Shown: positions 57,383 to 64,000 of the stretch, in pieces
How the letters are laid out: each line of letters begins with the position of its first letter
How positions within the stretch are numbered: the first letter of the stretch is position 1
Assembly (NCBI RefSeq): GCF_032594935.1
Contig: NZ_CP118734.1
Span: 958,001 to 1,022,000 of the forward strand
From: Streptococcus sp. 29892
Lineage (GTDB): Bacteria; Bacillota; Bacilli; Lactobacillales; Streptococcaceae
Reading direction: 5' to 3'
Length of the DNA stretch: 64,000 nucleotides
Program-made: the position numbers and the translations under genes
The notes under the pieces: generated by a model
The model's database searches: none
What the model was told of the DNA's origin: nothing
What the model saw: the letters and a program-made list of their open reading frames with translations, nothing else

Positions 57383-58525
57383 ATGATTTATTTTGACAAC
57401 GCAGCCACGACCCAGGTATACCCAGAAGTGTTGAAGACCTATACGGAAGTGGCGACAAAAATTTGGGGCAACCCCTCTAGTCTGCACAACCTGGGTAGCC
57501 AGGCGACACGGATTTTAGAGGCATCTCGCAAGCAAATAGGAGAGCTTCTCGGCAAGGACAGCAAGGAAATCTTTTTCACCTCAGGTGGTACAGAAGGTGA
57601 TAACTGGGTCATCAAGGGCGTGGCTTTTGAAAAGGCACATCTGGGCAAGCACATCATTGTGTCAGCTATTGAGCATCCAGCGGTAAAGGAGTCAGCTCTA
57701 TGGCTCAAAACCCAAGGTTTTGAGGTGGATTTGGCTCCGGTCAATGCCCAAGGTTTTGTGGATGTTTCAGCCTTAGAAAGCTTGATTCGTCCAGATACCA
57801 CATTGGTTTCTGTCATGGCCGTCAACAATGAAATTGGTGCCATTCAGCCCATTCAGGAAATCTCCCAGCTCTTAGCTGATAAACCGACCATCTCCTTCCA
57901 CGTGGATGCGGTGCAGGCAATCGGCAAGGTGCCAACGGAACAGTATCTGACAGACCGAGTTGATTTTGCTAGTTTTTCAGGTCACAAATTCCACTCTGTC
58001 AGAGGAGTAGGCTTCGTCTATGTCAAAGCAGGCAAGAAAATTGCTCCGCTATTGACAGGAGGGGGACAGGAAAGCGACAAACGCTCAACCACGGAAAATG
58101 TGGCTGCTATCGCTGCAACGGCTAAGGCGCTCCGCTTGACCTTGGACAAAGCAGTAGAAAGCCAGAAGCGACTGACAGCTATGAAGCAGATCCTGGTGGA
58201 TGAATTGGGGAAGTATGCTGATGTGACAGTCTTTTCTGGACTAGAGGACTTCGTGCCCAACATTGTGACCTTCGGGATTAAAAACATTCGTGGCGAAGTC
58301 ATCGTCCATGCCTTTGAAGACCACCAGATTTATATTTCGACCACGTCGGCCTGCTCGTCTAAGGCAGGGAAACCTGCGGGTACACTAATTGCCATGGGTG
58401 TTCCGCAGAAGTTGGCTCAAACTGCCGTCCGTATCAGCTTAGACGATGATAACGACATGGGGCAAATCGAGCAATTTCTCACCATTTTCAAGCAAATTTA
58501 TCACAATACACAGAAAGTAAGGTAG
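57383..58525 (+). CDS. Cysteine desulfurase (partner of ThiI)
   Basis: 380 aa, PLP fold type I, NifS/IscS family. [13 protein letters not shown] at the N-terminus, [13 protein letters not shown] with the PLP Lys, and [11 protein letters not shown] with the catalytic Cys. The thiI gene begins 1 bp after its stop, the pairing seen for B. subtilis NifZ, so it probably supplies persulfide sulfur for 4-thiouridine in tRNA. Confidence 0.92.
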   Translation: MIYFDNAATTQVYPEVLKTYTEVATKIWGNPSSLHNLGSQATRILEASRKQIGELLGKDSKEIFFTSGGTEGDNWVIKGVAFEKAHLGKHIIVSAIEHPAVKESALWLKTQGFEVDLAPVNAQGFVDVSALESLIRPDTTLVSVMAVNNEIGAIQPIQEISQLLADKPTISFHVDAVQAIGKVPTEQYLTDRVDFASFSGHKFHSVRGVGFVYVKAGKKIAPLLTGGGQESDKRSTTENVAAIAATAKALRLTLDKAVESQKRLTAMKQILVDELGKYADVTVFSGLEDFVPNIVTFGIKNIRGEVIVHAFEDHQIYISTTSACSSKAGKPAGTLIAMGVPQKLAQTAVRISLDDDNDMGQIEQFLTIFKQIYHNTQKVR

Positions 58526-58526
58526 T

Positions 58527-59744
58527 ATGAACTATTCAGAAATTATGATTCGCTATGGCGAATTGTCAACCAAAGGGAAAAACAAGATGCGGTTTGTCAA
58601 CAAACTCCGCAATAATATCAAGCATGTCCTTTCAGTCTATCCAGAAGTGACCGTTTATTTTGACCGTGACCGTGGTCATGTCTATTTGAATGGGGCGGAT
58701 TATCAGGAAGTGTCAGCTTCTTTGAAGAAGATTTTTGGTATCCAAAATTTTGCACCGTCTTATAAGATTGAAAAGTCAGTTCCAGCCTTGAAAGAAGCGG
58801 TTGTGGAGATTATGCAGTCTATTTACAAGGAAGGGATGACCTTCAAGATTGCGGCACGTCGTAGCGACCACAGTTTTGAATTGGACAGTCGTGACCTCAA
58901 CCAAGTTCTTGGGGATGCGGTTTTTACAGCCATTCCTAATGTACAGGTGCAGATGAAGTCGCCAGATATTACGCTGCGAGTGGAAATTCGTCCTGATGCA
59001 GCCTATATTTCCCATGAAGAAATCAAGGGAGCAGGTGGTCTGCCAGTTGGAACATCTGGAAAAGGAACGCTTATGTTATCAGGTGGTATTGATTCGCCTG
59101 TTGCGGGTTATTTGGCCCTAAAACGTGGTGTGGAAATTGAAGCGCTTCACTTTGCTAGCCCTCCATATACCAGCCCAGGTGCCCTTAAAAAAGCCCATGA
59201 TTTGACCCGTAAACTGACAGCCTTTGGTGGCAATATCACCTTTATCGAAGTGCCGTTTACAGAAATTCAAGAGGAAATCAAGGAAAAGGCCCCTGAAGCC
59301 TACTTGATGACCTTGACCCGTCGTTTCATGATGCGAATTACAGACCGAGTTCGTGAAGAGCGTGGTGCTATGGTTATTATCAATGGCGAAAGTCTAGGAC
59401 AGGTGGCAAGTCAGACCTTGGAATCTATGCAGGCCATCAATGCAGTAACTAGTACGCCTGTTATCCGCCCTGTCGTTACCATGGACAAGTTGGAAATCAT
59501 AGACATTGCTCAAGAAATTGATACCTTCGATATTTCCATCCAGCCATTTGAGGATTGCTGTACCATCTTTGCACCAGACCGTCCAAAGACTAATCCTAAG
59601 ATTAAAAATGTCGAGCAATACGAAGCCCGCATGGATGTAGAAGGTTTGGTAGAACGAGCTGTGGCTGGGATTATCGTCACTGAAATCACACCGAAAGAAG
59701 AAGTGCAGGATGAAGTGGATAGTTTGATTGCTGATTTATTGTAA
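58527..59744 (+). CDS. thiI: tRNA 4-thiouridine synthetase ThiI
   Basis: 405 aa: N-terminal ferredoxin-like and THUMP domains (about 1-165), then PP-loop adenylation domain with [17 protein letters not shown] (about 184-200). The C-terminal rhodanese domain of E. coli ThiI is missing, as is normal in Firmicutes. Translationally linked to the cysteine desulfurase. Confidence 0.95.
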   Translation: MNYSEIMIRYGELSTKGKNKMRFVNKLRNNIKHVLSVYPEVTVYFDRDRGHVYLNGADYQEVSASLKKIFGIQNFAPSYKIEKSVPALKEAVVEIMQSIYKEGMTFKIAARRSDHSFELDSRDLNQVLGDAVFTAIPNVQVQMKSPDITLRVEIRPDAAYISHEEIKGAGGLPVGTSGKGTLMLSGGIDSPVAGYLALKRGVEIEALHFASPPYTSPGALKKAHDLTRKLTAFGGNITFIEVPFTEIQEEIKEKAPEAYLMTLTRRFMMRITDRVREERGAMVIINGESLGQVASQTLESMQAINAVTSTPVIRPVVTMDKLEIIDIAQEIDTFDISIQPFEDCCTIFAPDRPKTNPKIKNVEQYEARMDVEGLVERAVAGIIVTEITPKEEVQDEVDSLIADLL

Positions 59745-59775
59745 GGAAACAAAAATATTTTTCAAAAATATAATG

Positions 59776-59801
59776 AAAATCTAGCGAAAGCTGGATTTTT
59801 T
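59776..59801 (+). terminator. Terminator after thiI
   Basis: AAAATCTAGC, tetraloop GAAA, GCTGGATTTT, then TT. Confidence 0.85.
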
Positions 59802-59830
59802 GCAACTTGCTCGGAAAAGCAAGATTTGTA

Positions 59831-59839
59831 TGGTATAAT
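59831..59839 (+). promoter_or_regulatory. brnQ promoter (extended -10)
   Basis: TGGTATAAT at 59831-59839; no good -35. Confidence 0.6.
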
Positions 59840-59877
59840 AGTTTTTCACAAATATTTTTTCTAACAAAGGAGGAGTT

Positions 59878-61203
59878 ATGAAAAAAGGAGCCTTAACAGG
59901 TCTACTCCTGTTTGGTATGTTTTTTGGTGCAGGAAACTTGATTTTTCCGCCTGCACTTGGTGTCTTATCTGGTGAGAATTTCTGGCCAGCTATTTTAGGA
60001 TTTGTTGTATCGGGTGTCGGTATTGCCGTCATTGCCTTGATTGTCGGAACATTGAACCCCAAAGGCTATGCACATGAGATTTCACGCAAGATTTCGCCTG
60101 CCTTTGCAACGGTTTATCTTGTTGCCTTGTATTTGTCCATCGGTCCTTTCTTTGCCATTCCGCGTACGGCTACAACGTCCTTTGAAATTGGTATTGCGCC
60201 ATTGTTGGGCGAAGCAAACCTTGGAATTTGGTTATTTGGTTTTACGGCTCTCTACTTTGTGGCAGCCTACCTGATTGCCCTCAATCCATCTCAGATTTTG
60301 AATAGTATTGGTCGTATTTTGACACCAGTATTCGCTATTTTGATTGTTATTTTGGTTGTTCTAGGAGCTATCAAGTATGGTTCGACCAGTCCTCTGCCAG
60401 CAGCAGAAGCTTACTCAGCTGGACAGGCTTTTGGTACAGGATTTATTGAAGGCTATAACACTTTGGATGCTCTTGCGGCGGTTGCCTTTAGTGTGGTAGC
60501 TGTCAATACCTTGAAACAACTTGGTTTTTCAAGTAAAAAGGAATACATATCTACCATTTGGTCAGTAGGCCTTATTGTAGCCTTGGCTTTCTCAGCGCTT
60601 TATGTTGGTTTGGCCTTCCTTGGAAATCACTTCCCAGTCCCAGCAGATGTTTTGGCATCAGATACGAACAAGGGTGTCTATGTTTTATCTCAAGCAACTC
60701 AAGCTATTTTTGGACCAAGTGCTCAAATTTTCTTAGCCGCTATGGTTATCGTAACCTGCTTCACTACAACAGCTGGTTTGATTGTGTCTTCTGGTGAATT
60801 TTTCGCTGAGCGTTTTCCACGTTTTAGCTACAAAGTATATGCGACTGCCTTTACCTTGATTGGTTTTGGGATTGCCAATCTTGGTTTGAGTAAGATTATT
60901 GCCTTCTCTATTCCAGTTCTTTTGATTCTCTATCCAATTACCATCTGTATCGTTTTAATTACCATTGTCAACAAATTTGTACCGCTTTCAAAATATGGTA
61001 TGCAGTTGACAGTTGGTCTAGTAACAGCTTTGTCATTGGTAGAAGTTTTGGCTGGCCAATTTGGTTGGAAAGCTATTTCAACAATCATTTCAGCTCTGCC
61101 ATTAGCCGGACAATCATTAGCCTGGTTATTGCCTGCTCTTGTCGGAATCGTTCTTTCAGTTTTCTTGCCAAACAAGCAGGAGAGCGAAGTTTTTGAAATG
61201 TAA
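59878..61203 (+). CDS. brnQ: Branched-chain amino acid:cation symporter
   Basis: 441 aa, about 12 membrane helices, LIVCS family. The N-terminal FGMFFGAGNLIFPPALG is the BrnQ signature. Imports Leu, Ile and Val with Na+ or H+. AAAGGAGGAG precedes the ATG. Single-gene unit; its terminator overlaps the rplU promoter. Confidence 0.93.
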   Translation: MKKGALTGLLLFGMFFGAGNLIFPPALGVLSGENFWPAILGFVVSGVGIAVIALIVGTLNPKGYAHEISRKISPAFATVYLVALYLSIGPFFAIPRTATTSFEIGIAPLLGEANLGIWLFGFTALYFVAAYLIALNPSQILNSIGRILTPVFAILIVILVVLGAIKYGSTSPLPAAEAYSAGQAFGTGFIEGYNTLDALAAVAFSVVAVNTLKQLGFSSKKEYISTIWSVGLIVALAFSALYVGLAFLGNHFPVPADVLASDTNKGVYVLSQATQAIFGPSAQIFLAAMVIVTCFTTTAGLIVSSGEFFAERFPRFSYKVYATAFTLIGFGIANLGLSKIIAFSIPVLLILYPITICIVLITIVNKFVPLSKYGMQLTVGLVTALSLVEVLAGQFGWKAISTIISALPLAGQSLAWLLPALVGIVLSVFLPNKQESEVFEM

Positions 61204-61215
61204 AAAAATGATACA

Positions 61216-61241
61216 AAACACTTGCATTTGCAGGTGTTTTT
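61216..61241 (+). terminator. Terminator after brnQ
   Basis: AACACTTGCA / TGCAGGTGTT with a very short loop, followed by TTTTT. Confidence 0.75.
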
Positions 61242-61249
61242 GTTATAAT
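61222..61249 (+). promoter_or_regulatory. rplU promoter
   Basis: TTGCAT (61222-61227), 16-bp spacer, TATAAT (61244-61249) with TGT extension; embedded in the brnQ terminator. Confidence 0.75.
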
Positions 61250-61255
61250 AGGAGT

Positions 61256-61386
61256 GTTGACTATGCACACCCTGTGCAACCGCACGAATGCCGTTGCTTC
61301 TTTGGGAGCAAGATAAAGTGGTTCGTCCCACGGTACTAGGCGAGTCTTCACATCAAATTCGGGCAAGGCCCTAAAATCCATAGGAG
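61256..61386 (+). ncRNA. L21 leader (ribosomal protein autoregulatory leader)
   Basis: Non-coding 5' leader of rplU with GC-rich pairing segments (GCACACCCTGTGC, TGGGAGCA). Position, length (about 130 nt) and the GCACACC..GTGC hairpin fit the L21 leader of Firmicutes. Presumed to bind L21; the ligand is not proven. Confidence 0.7.
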
Positions 61387-61393
61387 GTGCATA

Positions 61394-61708
61394 ATGAGCA
61401 CATACGCAATCATTAAAACTGGCGGCAAACAAGTTAAAGTTGAAGTCGGTCAAGCTATCTACGTTGAAAAATTGAACGTTGAAGCAGGTCAAGAAGTTAC
61501 TTTCGAAGAAGTAGTTCTTGTTGGTGGTGAGAAAACTGTTGTGGGTACTCCACTTGTAGCAGGCGCTACTGTTGTTGGTACTGTTGAAAAACAAGGTAAA
61601 CAGAAAAAAGTTGTTACCTTCAAGTACAAACCTAAAAAAGGTAGCCACCGCAAACAAGGTCACCGTCAACCTTACACAAAAGTTGTTATCAACGCTATCA
61701 ACGCTTAA
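61394..61708 (+). CDS. rplU: 50S ribosomal protein L21
   Basis: 104 aa, [20 protein letters not shown] at the N-terminus and [15 protein letters not shown] at the C-terminus, typical L21. AGGAGGTG precedes the ATG. First gene of the rplU-rpmA operon. Confidence 0.98.
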   Translation: MSTYAIIKTGGKQVKVEVGQAIYVEKLNVEAGQEVTFEEVVLVGGEKTVVGTPLVAGATVVGTVEKQGKQKKVVTFKYKPKKGSHRKQGHRQPYTKVVINAINA

Positions 61709-61754
61709 TCGCGTAGCTTGAAGCAATCATTACAGAAATTCGGAGGAATAACAT

Positions 61755-62048
61755 ATGTTAAACTTGAATCTTGCTAACTTGCAATTTATGGCCCACAAAA
61801 AAGGTGGAGGTTCAACGTCAAACGGTCGTGATTCACAAGCGAAACGCCTTGGTGCGAAAGCTGCTGACGGCCAAACTGTATCAGGTGGTTCAATCCTTTA
61901 CCGCCAACGTGGTACTAAAATCTACCCAGGAGCTAACGTAGGTCGTGGTGGAGATGACACTCTTTACGCTAAAGTAGAAGGCGTTGTACGCTTTGAACGT
62001 AAAGGTCGCGATAAGAAACAAGTATCTGTTTACCCAATCGCAAAATAA
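61755..62048 (+). CDS. rpmA: 50S ribosomal protein L27 with N-terminal leader
   Basis: 97 aa. Mature L27 begins at [15 protein letters not shown]. An 11-residue leader ([11 protein letters not shown]) precedes it, as in Firmicutes where the protease Prp removes it. Here the residue before Ala is Met (FMAHKK) rather than the second Phe of the Prp site (FFA). The prp/ysxB gene usually between rplU and rpmA is absent: only 46 bp separate them. GGAGG 8 nt before ATG 61755 supports translation of the leader; an internal start at 61788 has no clear Shine-Dalgarno. Confidence 0.95.
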   Translation: MLNLNLANLQFMAHKKGGGSTSNGRDSQAKRLGAKAADGQTVSGGSILYRQRGTKIYPGANVGRGGDDTLYAKVEGVVRFERKGRDKKQVSVYPIAK

Positions 62049-62113
62049 GTCTGAAAATGGCTTAACAGTAGCTCTTTGTCAACTGTAGTGGGTAGACGAA
62101 AAGCTAACACCTA

Positions 62114-62145
62114 GAGAGGACGAAATTCGTTCTCTCATTTTTTGT
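62114..62145 (+). terminator. Terminator after rpmA region
   Basis: GAGAGGACGA pairs with TCGTTCTCTC (one G-T pair), then TTTTTTG. Confidence 0.85.
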
Positions 62146-62181
62146 TGTTTAAAGCAATATAAAGGCGGTAAGAAATATCAA

Positions 62182-62571
62182 TTGGATGGTCGTAATGTTG
62201 TGCTAGATAATAGTCTAAAAGAAAAGGAGACAGCACAATGGCTGTCTGAGCTTTTAGGTCGCCATGTTGAAATAGTTCCAAGGGTCAATTATCCTAAAAA
62301 TATCCCTACCCCTGATTATCTAGTTGATGGTGTAAAGTTTGATTTGAAAAAAATTTCAGGAAGTGGTAAAAATGTCTTTGATAACGCTTCAAAAAAAGCC
62401 AAGGAACAAGCTGAAAACATTGTATTTGACATTACAAACACTCCATTATCCGAAGCTGAAATCTTTGGGCTGCTTGATAAGGTTTATAAATCAGGACGTC
62501 GCGGATTGAATACAGCATTGATCAAAAAGTCGGATAAAGTTATTGATATTATTAAACCCAAAGAAAAATAA
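62182..62571 (+). pseudogene. CdiA_C-like nuclease domain remnant
   Basis: 129 aa from TTG; the frame stays open upstream (KQYKGGKKYQ) without an ATG, so the 5' part is lost. The protein (ETAQWLSELLGRHVEIVPRV; PDYLVDGVKFDLKKISGSG; NIVFDITNTPLS) matches the pattern of CdiA C-terminal/phage-head-morphogenesis-associated toxin domains: Asp in the DYL motif and a FDLKKI nuclease core. It looks like the C-terminal end of a larger polymorphic toxin or phage/ICE protein left behind after the terminator at 62145. No immunity gene is recognised. Confidence 0.55.
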
Positions 62572-62683
62572 AGGTGTCCCACCTCCTACCGCAGCAAGCT
62601 GTTTCAAGGGGAGATGGAAAACCTCTATTTCTTACTTAAATTATAACTCAAATAATCATTATTATCAATAAAAGAGGTAAAGA

Positions 62684-62835
62684 ATGAACAGAGATAAGAA
62701 GCCAGGTATGGAAACTGTCAAAATTGGCGGTATAGTTTATGAAGTCGGCAAGAAACCAGACCTACAAGGTAAATCTGGTGAATGAGGGCATATTGAGTAC
62801 AAGACAGGTAAGATTGTGCTAAAAACCTTACATTA
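62684..62835 (+). pseudogene. Phage-like small protein gene interrupted by TGA
   Basis: AGAGGTAAAGA precedes ATG 62684. The frame MNRDKKPGMETVKIGGIVYE continues for 33 codons to TGA (62783-62785), and in the same frame resumes as GHIEYKTGKIVLKTL. The pattern fits small phage or ICE proteins with an N-terminal IGGIxYEV strand followed by xGxIxY and IxL strands (ImmA/IrrE-type metallopeptidase N-termini look like this). A Trp codon mutated to TGA is the simplest explanation. Degraded mobile-element cargo. Confidence 0.5.
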
Positions 62836-62870
62836 CAAGGCTTTCCGAGTTTTCGGAAGGCCTGTTTTTT
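62836..62870 (+). terminator. Terminator after the degraded island
   Basis: AGGCTTTCCGA, loop GTTT, TCGGAAGGCCT, then seven T residues. Confidence 0.85.
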
Positions 62871-62973
62871 TGTTTTGGTACCCAAGAACATTATAGTAGA
62901 CGTATTGCCCAGTAAATTGACACTAGGAATCGTGAGACTAATGGAATTTACTCATCGTGTTGCATCTAATCTG

Positions 62974-62982
62974 TGTTATAAT
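62974..62982 (+). promoter_or_regulatory. Promoter of the second LysR gene (extended -10)
   Basis: TGTTATAAT at 62974-62982; no convincing -35. The stretch 62871-62973 holds nothing else recognised. Confidence 0.6.
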
Positions 62983-63013
62983 AGAAAGATAAGAATTGAG
63001 AAAGGACATGACA

Positions 63014-63919
63014 ATGAATATTCAACAATTACGGTACGTTGTTGCCATTGCCAACAGTGGTACATTTCGAGAGGCGGCAGAGAAAATGTATGTGTCCCAG
63101 CCTAGTCTGTCCATTTCCATTCGTGACTTGGAAAAAGAGATTGGTTTTCAAATTTTTAACCGAACAAGTTCGGGAACCTTTCTGACCAAAGAGGGCATGG
63201 ATTTTTACGAAAAAGCTCAAGCTTTGGTTAAGGGCTTTGACCAATTTGAAAATCGTTATTTGCAACCTGAAGAAGGGGAAAAGATTTTTTCCATTTCCAG
63301 TCAGCACTATGACTTTTTACCACCGTTGATAACAGAATTCTCAAAGGAACATCCTCAGTACAAAAATCTCCGAATTTTTGAATCAACAACGGTTCAAATT
63401 TTAGATGAAGTGGCCCAAGGATATAGCGAACTAGGGATTATTTATCTGAATGGTCGCAATACAAAAGGCATTATGCAGAAATTGGAAAAGCTCAAGTTAG
63501 AAGTGGAGGACCTGATAGCCTTTCAAACACATATCTATATTCGGAAAGACCATCCTTTGACAAGCAAGTCTGAGGTTGAGTTGAATGATTTAGTTGGTCT
63601 TCCGACAGTGCGATTCACTCAGGAAAAAGAAGCTTATCTTTATTACTCTGAAAATCTAATTGATACGTCAGACTCGTCTGTTACTTTTGATGTAACAGAT
63701 CGTGCCACTTTGAATGGTATTTTGGAGCGGACCGATGCCTATGCGACAGGCTCTGGCTTCCTAGATAGTGAAAGTGTGAACGGGATTACGGTCATTCCAA
63801 TTAAAGATCAAATTGATAATCGCATGGTCTATGTTAAACGAGCTGATGGAGAATTAAGCCAATGTGCTTTAGATTTTATTGAAATGATGCATCAATATTT
63901 TGATGCGAAGAAAGGTTAG
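63014..63919 (+). CDS. LysR-family regulator of the CpsY/MtaR group
   Basis: 301 aa. HTH at the N-terminus (MNIQQLRYVVAIANSGTFRE; VSQPSLSISIRDLEKEIGF) and LysR substrate-binding domain (FSISSQHYDF; TDRATLNGILER). Location directly upstream of lspA is that of the pneumococcal and other streptococcal MtaR/CpsY-type regulator, linked to methionine uptake and surface phenotypes. ATG 63014 has AAAGGA about 8 nt upstream; the earlier ATG 63008 is too close to it. Paralogue of the regulator at 3348-4259. Confidence 0.88.
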   Translation: MNIQQLRYVVAIANSGTFREAAEKMYVSQPSLSISIRDLEKEIGFQIFNRTSSGTFLTKEGMDFYEKAQALVKGFDQFENRYLQPEEGEKIFSISSQHYDFLPPLITEFSKEHPQYKNLRIFESTTVQILDEVAQGYSELGIIYLNGRNTKGIMQKLEKLKLEVEDLIAFQTHIYIRKDHPLTSKSEVELNDLVGLPTVRFTQEKEAYLYYSENLIDTSDSSVTFDVTDRATLNGILERTDAYATGSGFLDSESVNGITVIPIKDQIDNRMVYVKRADGELSQCALDFIEMMHQYFDAKKG

Positions 63920-63920
63920 T

Positions 63921-64000
63921 ATGAGAAAGTTTGGATTTCCAATTCTGGCAGTTGTTTTGATAGGTCTTGACCAGCTTGTCAAGGCTTGGACAGTTGCCAA
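63921..64000 (+). CDS. lspA: Lipoprotein signal peptidase (partial, 5' end)
   Basis: Only the first 26 codons are present: MRKFGFPILAVVLIGLDQLV. The GLDQLVK motif holds the first conserved Asp region of signal peptidase II, which removes lipoprotein signal peptides in the membrane. AAAGG overlaps the upstream stop, so it is coupled to the LysR gene. Confidence 0.9.
   Translation, partial: MRKFGFPILAVVLIGLDQLVKAWTVA

Noticed and set aside
62049..62140. Sequence after rpmA considered as an insertion-sequence end
   Set aside because: No transposase frame or terminal repeat pair is visible; only a terminator can be supported.

Overview
The window is a chromosomal segment of a low-GC Gram-positive bacterium, almost certainly a Streptococcus of the S. 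suis group. The evidence is gene content and order (glgC-glgD-glgA, rexB-rexA, plsY/parE..parC-ilvE, DUF2969-rpsA, rplU-rpmA, LysR regulator next to lspA), an LPNTG sortase signal, PyrR attenuators, and extended -10 promoters (TGnTATAAT). Species level is inference; no 16S or species marker is present.

Layout. 1-3.2 kb: glycogen synthesis genes (glgA cut by the left edge) with a cre-like site in the promoter. 3.3-4.3 kb: a LysR regulator with a leaderless-type promoter, divergent from the pyrimidine genes. 4.3-10.8 kb: pyrK-pyrD, pyrF-pyrE and pyrC, with a PyrR attenuator before pyrK and another before pyrF; a polyprenyl-phosphate-type glycosyltransferase and ung lie between pyrE and pyrC. 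10.9-14.5 kb: a cell-wall-anchored 5'-nucleotidase, a Maf pyrophosphatase and a YkgJ-type Cys cluster protein. 14.6-16.4 kb: an ABC-F ATPase behind a leader with a 5-codon uORF, an antiterminator segment and a terminator. 16.5-24.2 kb: lactate permease, GNAT enzyme, P-loop kinase-like protein, glnQ-glnP (GlnR and CodY boxes), uvrC.

24.2-34.6 kb: a DUF4044 miniprotein, obgE, a 700-bp non-coding tandem array of hairpin modules, a 54-aa conserved miniprotein, rexB-rexA and plsY. 34.7-43.1 kb: parE and parC (topoisomerase IV) separated by a class III Fic enzyme, a YkvA-like protein and an AT-rich two-gene cassette (cupin plus two-TM/macro-like protein), then ilvE. 43.3-53.0 kb: a mosaic-orientation polysaccharide locus (Wzd, Wze, four glycosyltransferases, polymerase, flippase, initiating phosphosugar transferase with a 9-G tract).

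53.1-64 kb: DUF2969, tRNA-Tyr, tRNA-Gln, rpsA, tRNA-Arg(CCG), threonine aldolase, a terminal-inverted-repeat element, two membrane/surface proteins, a cysteine desulfurase-thiI pair, brnQ, L21 leader-rplU-rpmA (no prp between them), a degraded mobile remnant (CdiA_C-type nuclease fragment and a small phage-like pseudogene), a second LysR regulator and the start of lspA.

The most noteworthy items are the hairpin-module array after obgE, the cupin/TM-macro cassette and the Fic enzyme inside the topoisomerase IV cluster, the ABC-F attenuator, the poly-G tract in the initiating sugar transferase, and three genes whose promoters place transcription start at the start codon.
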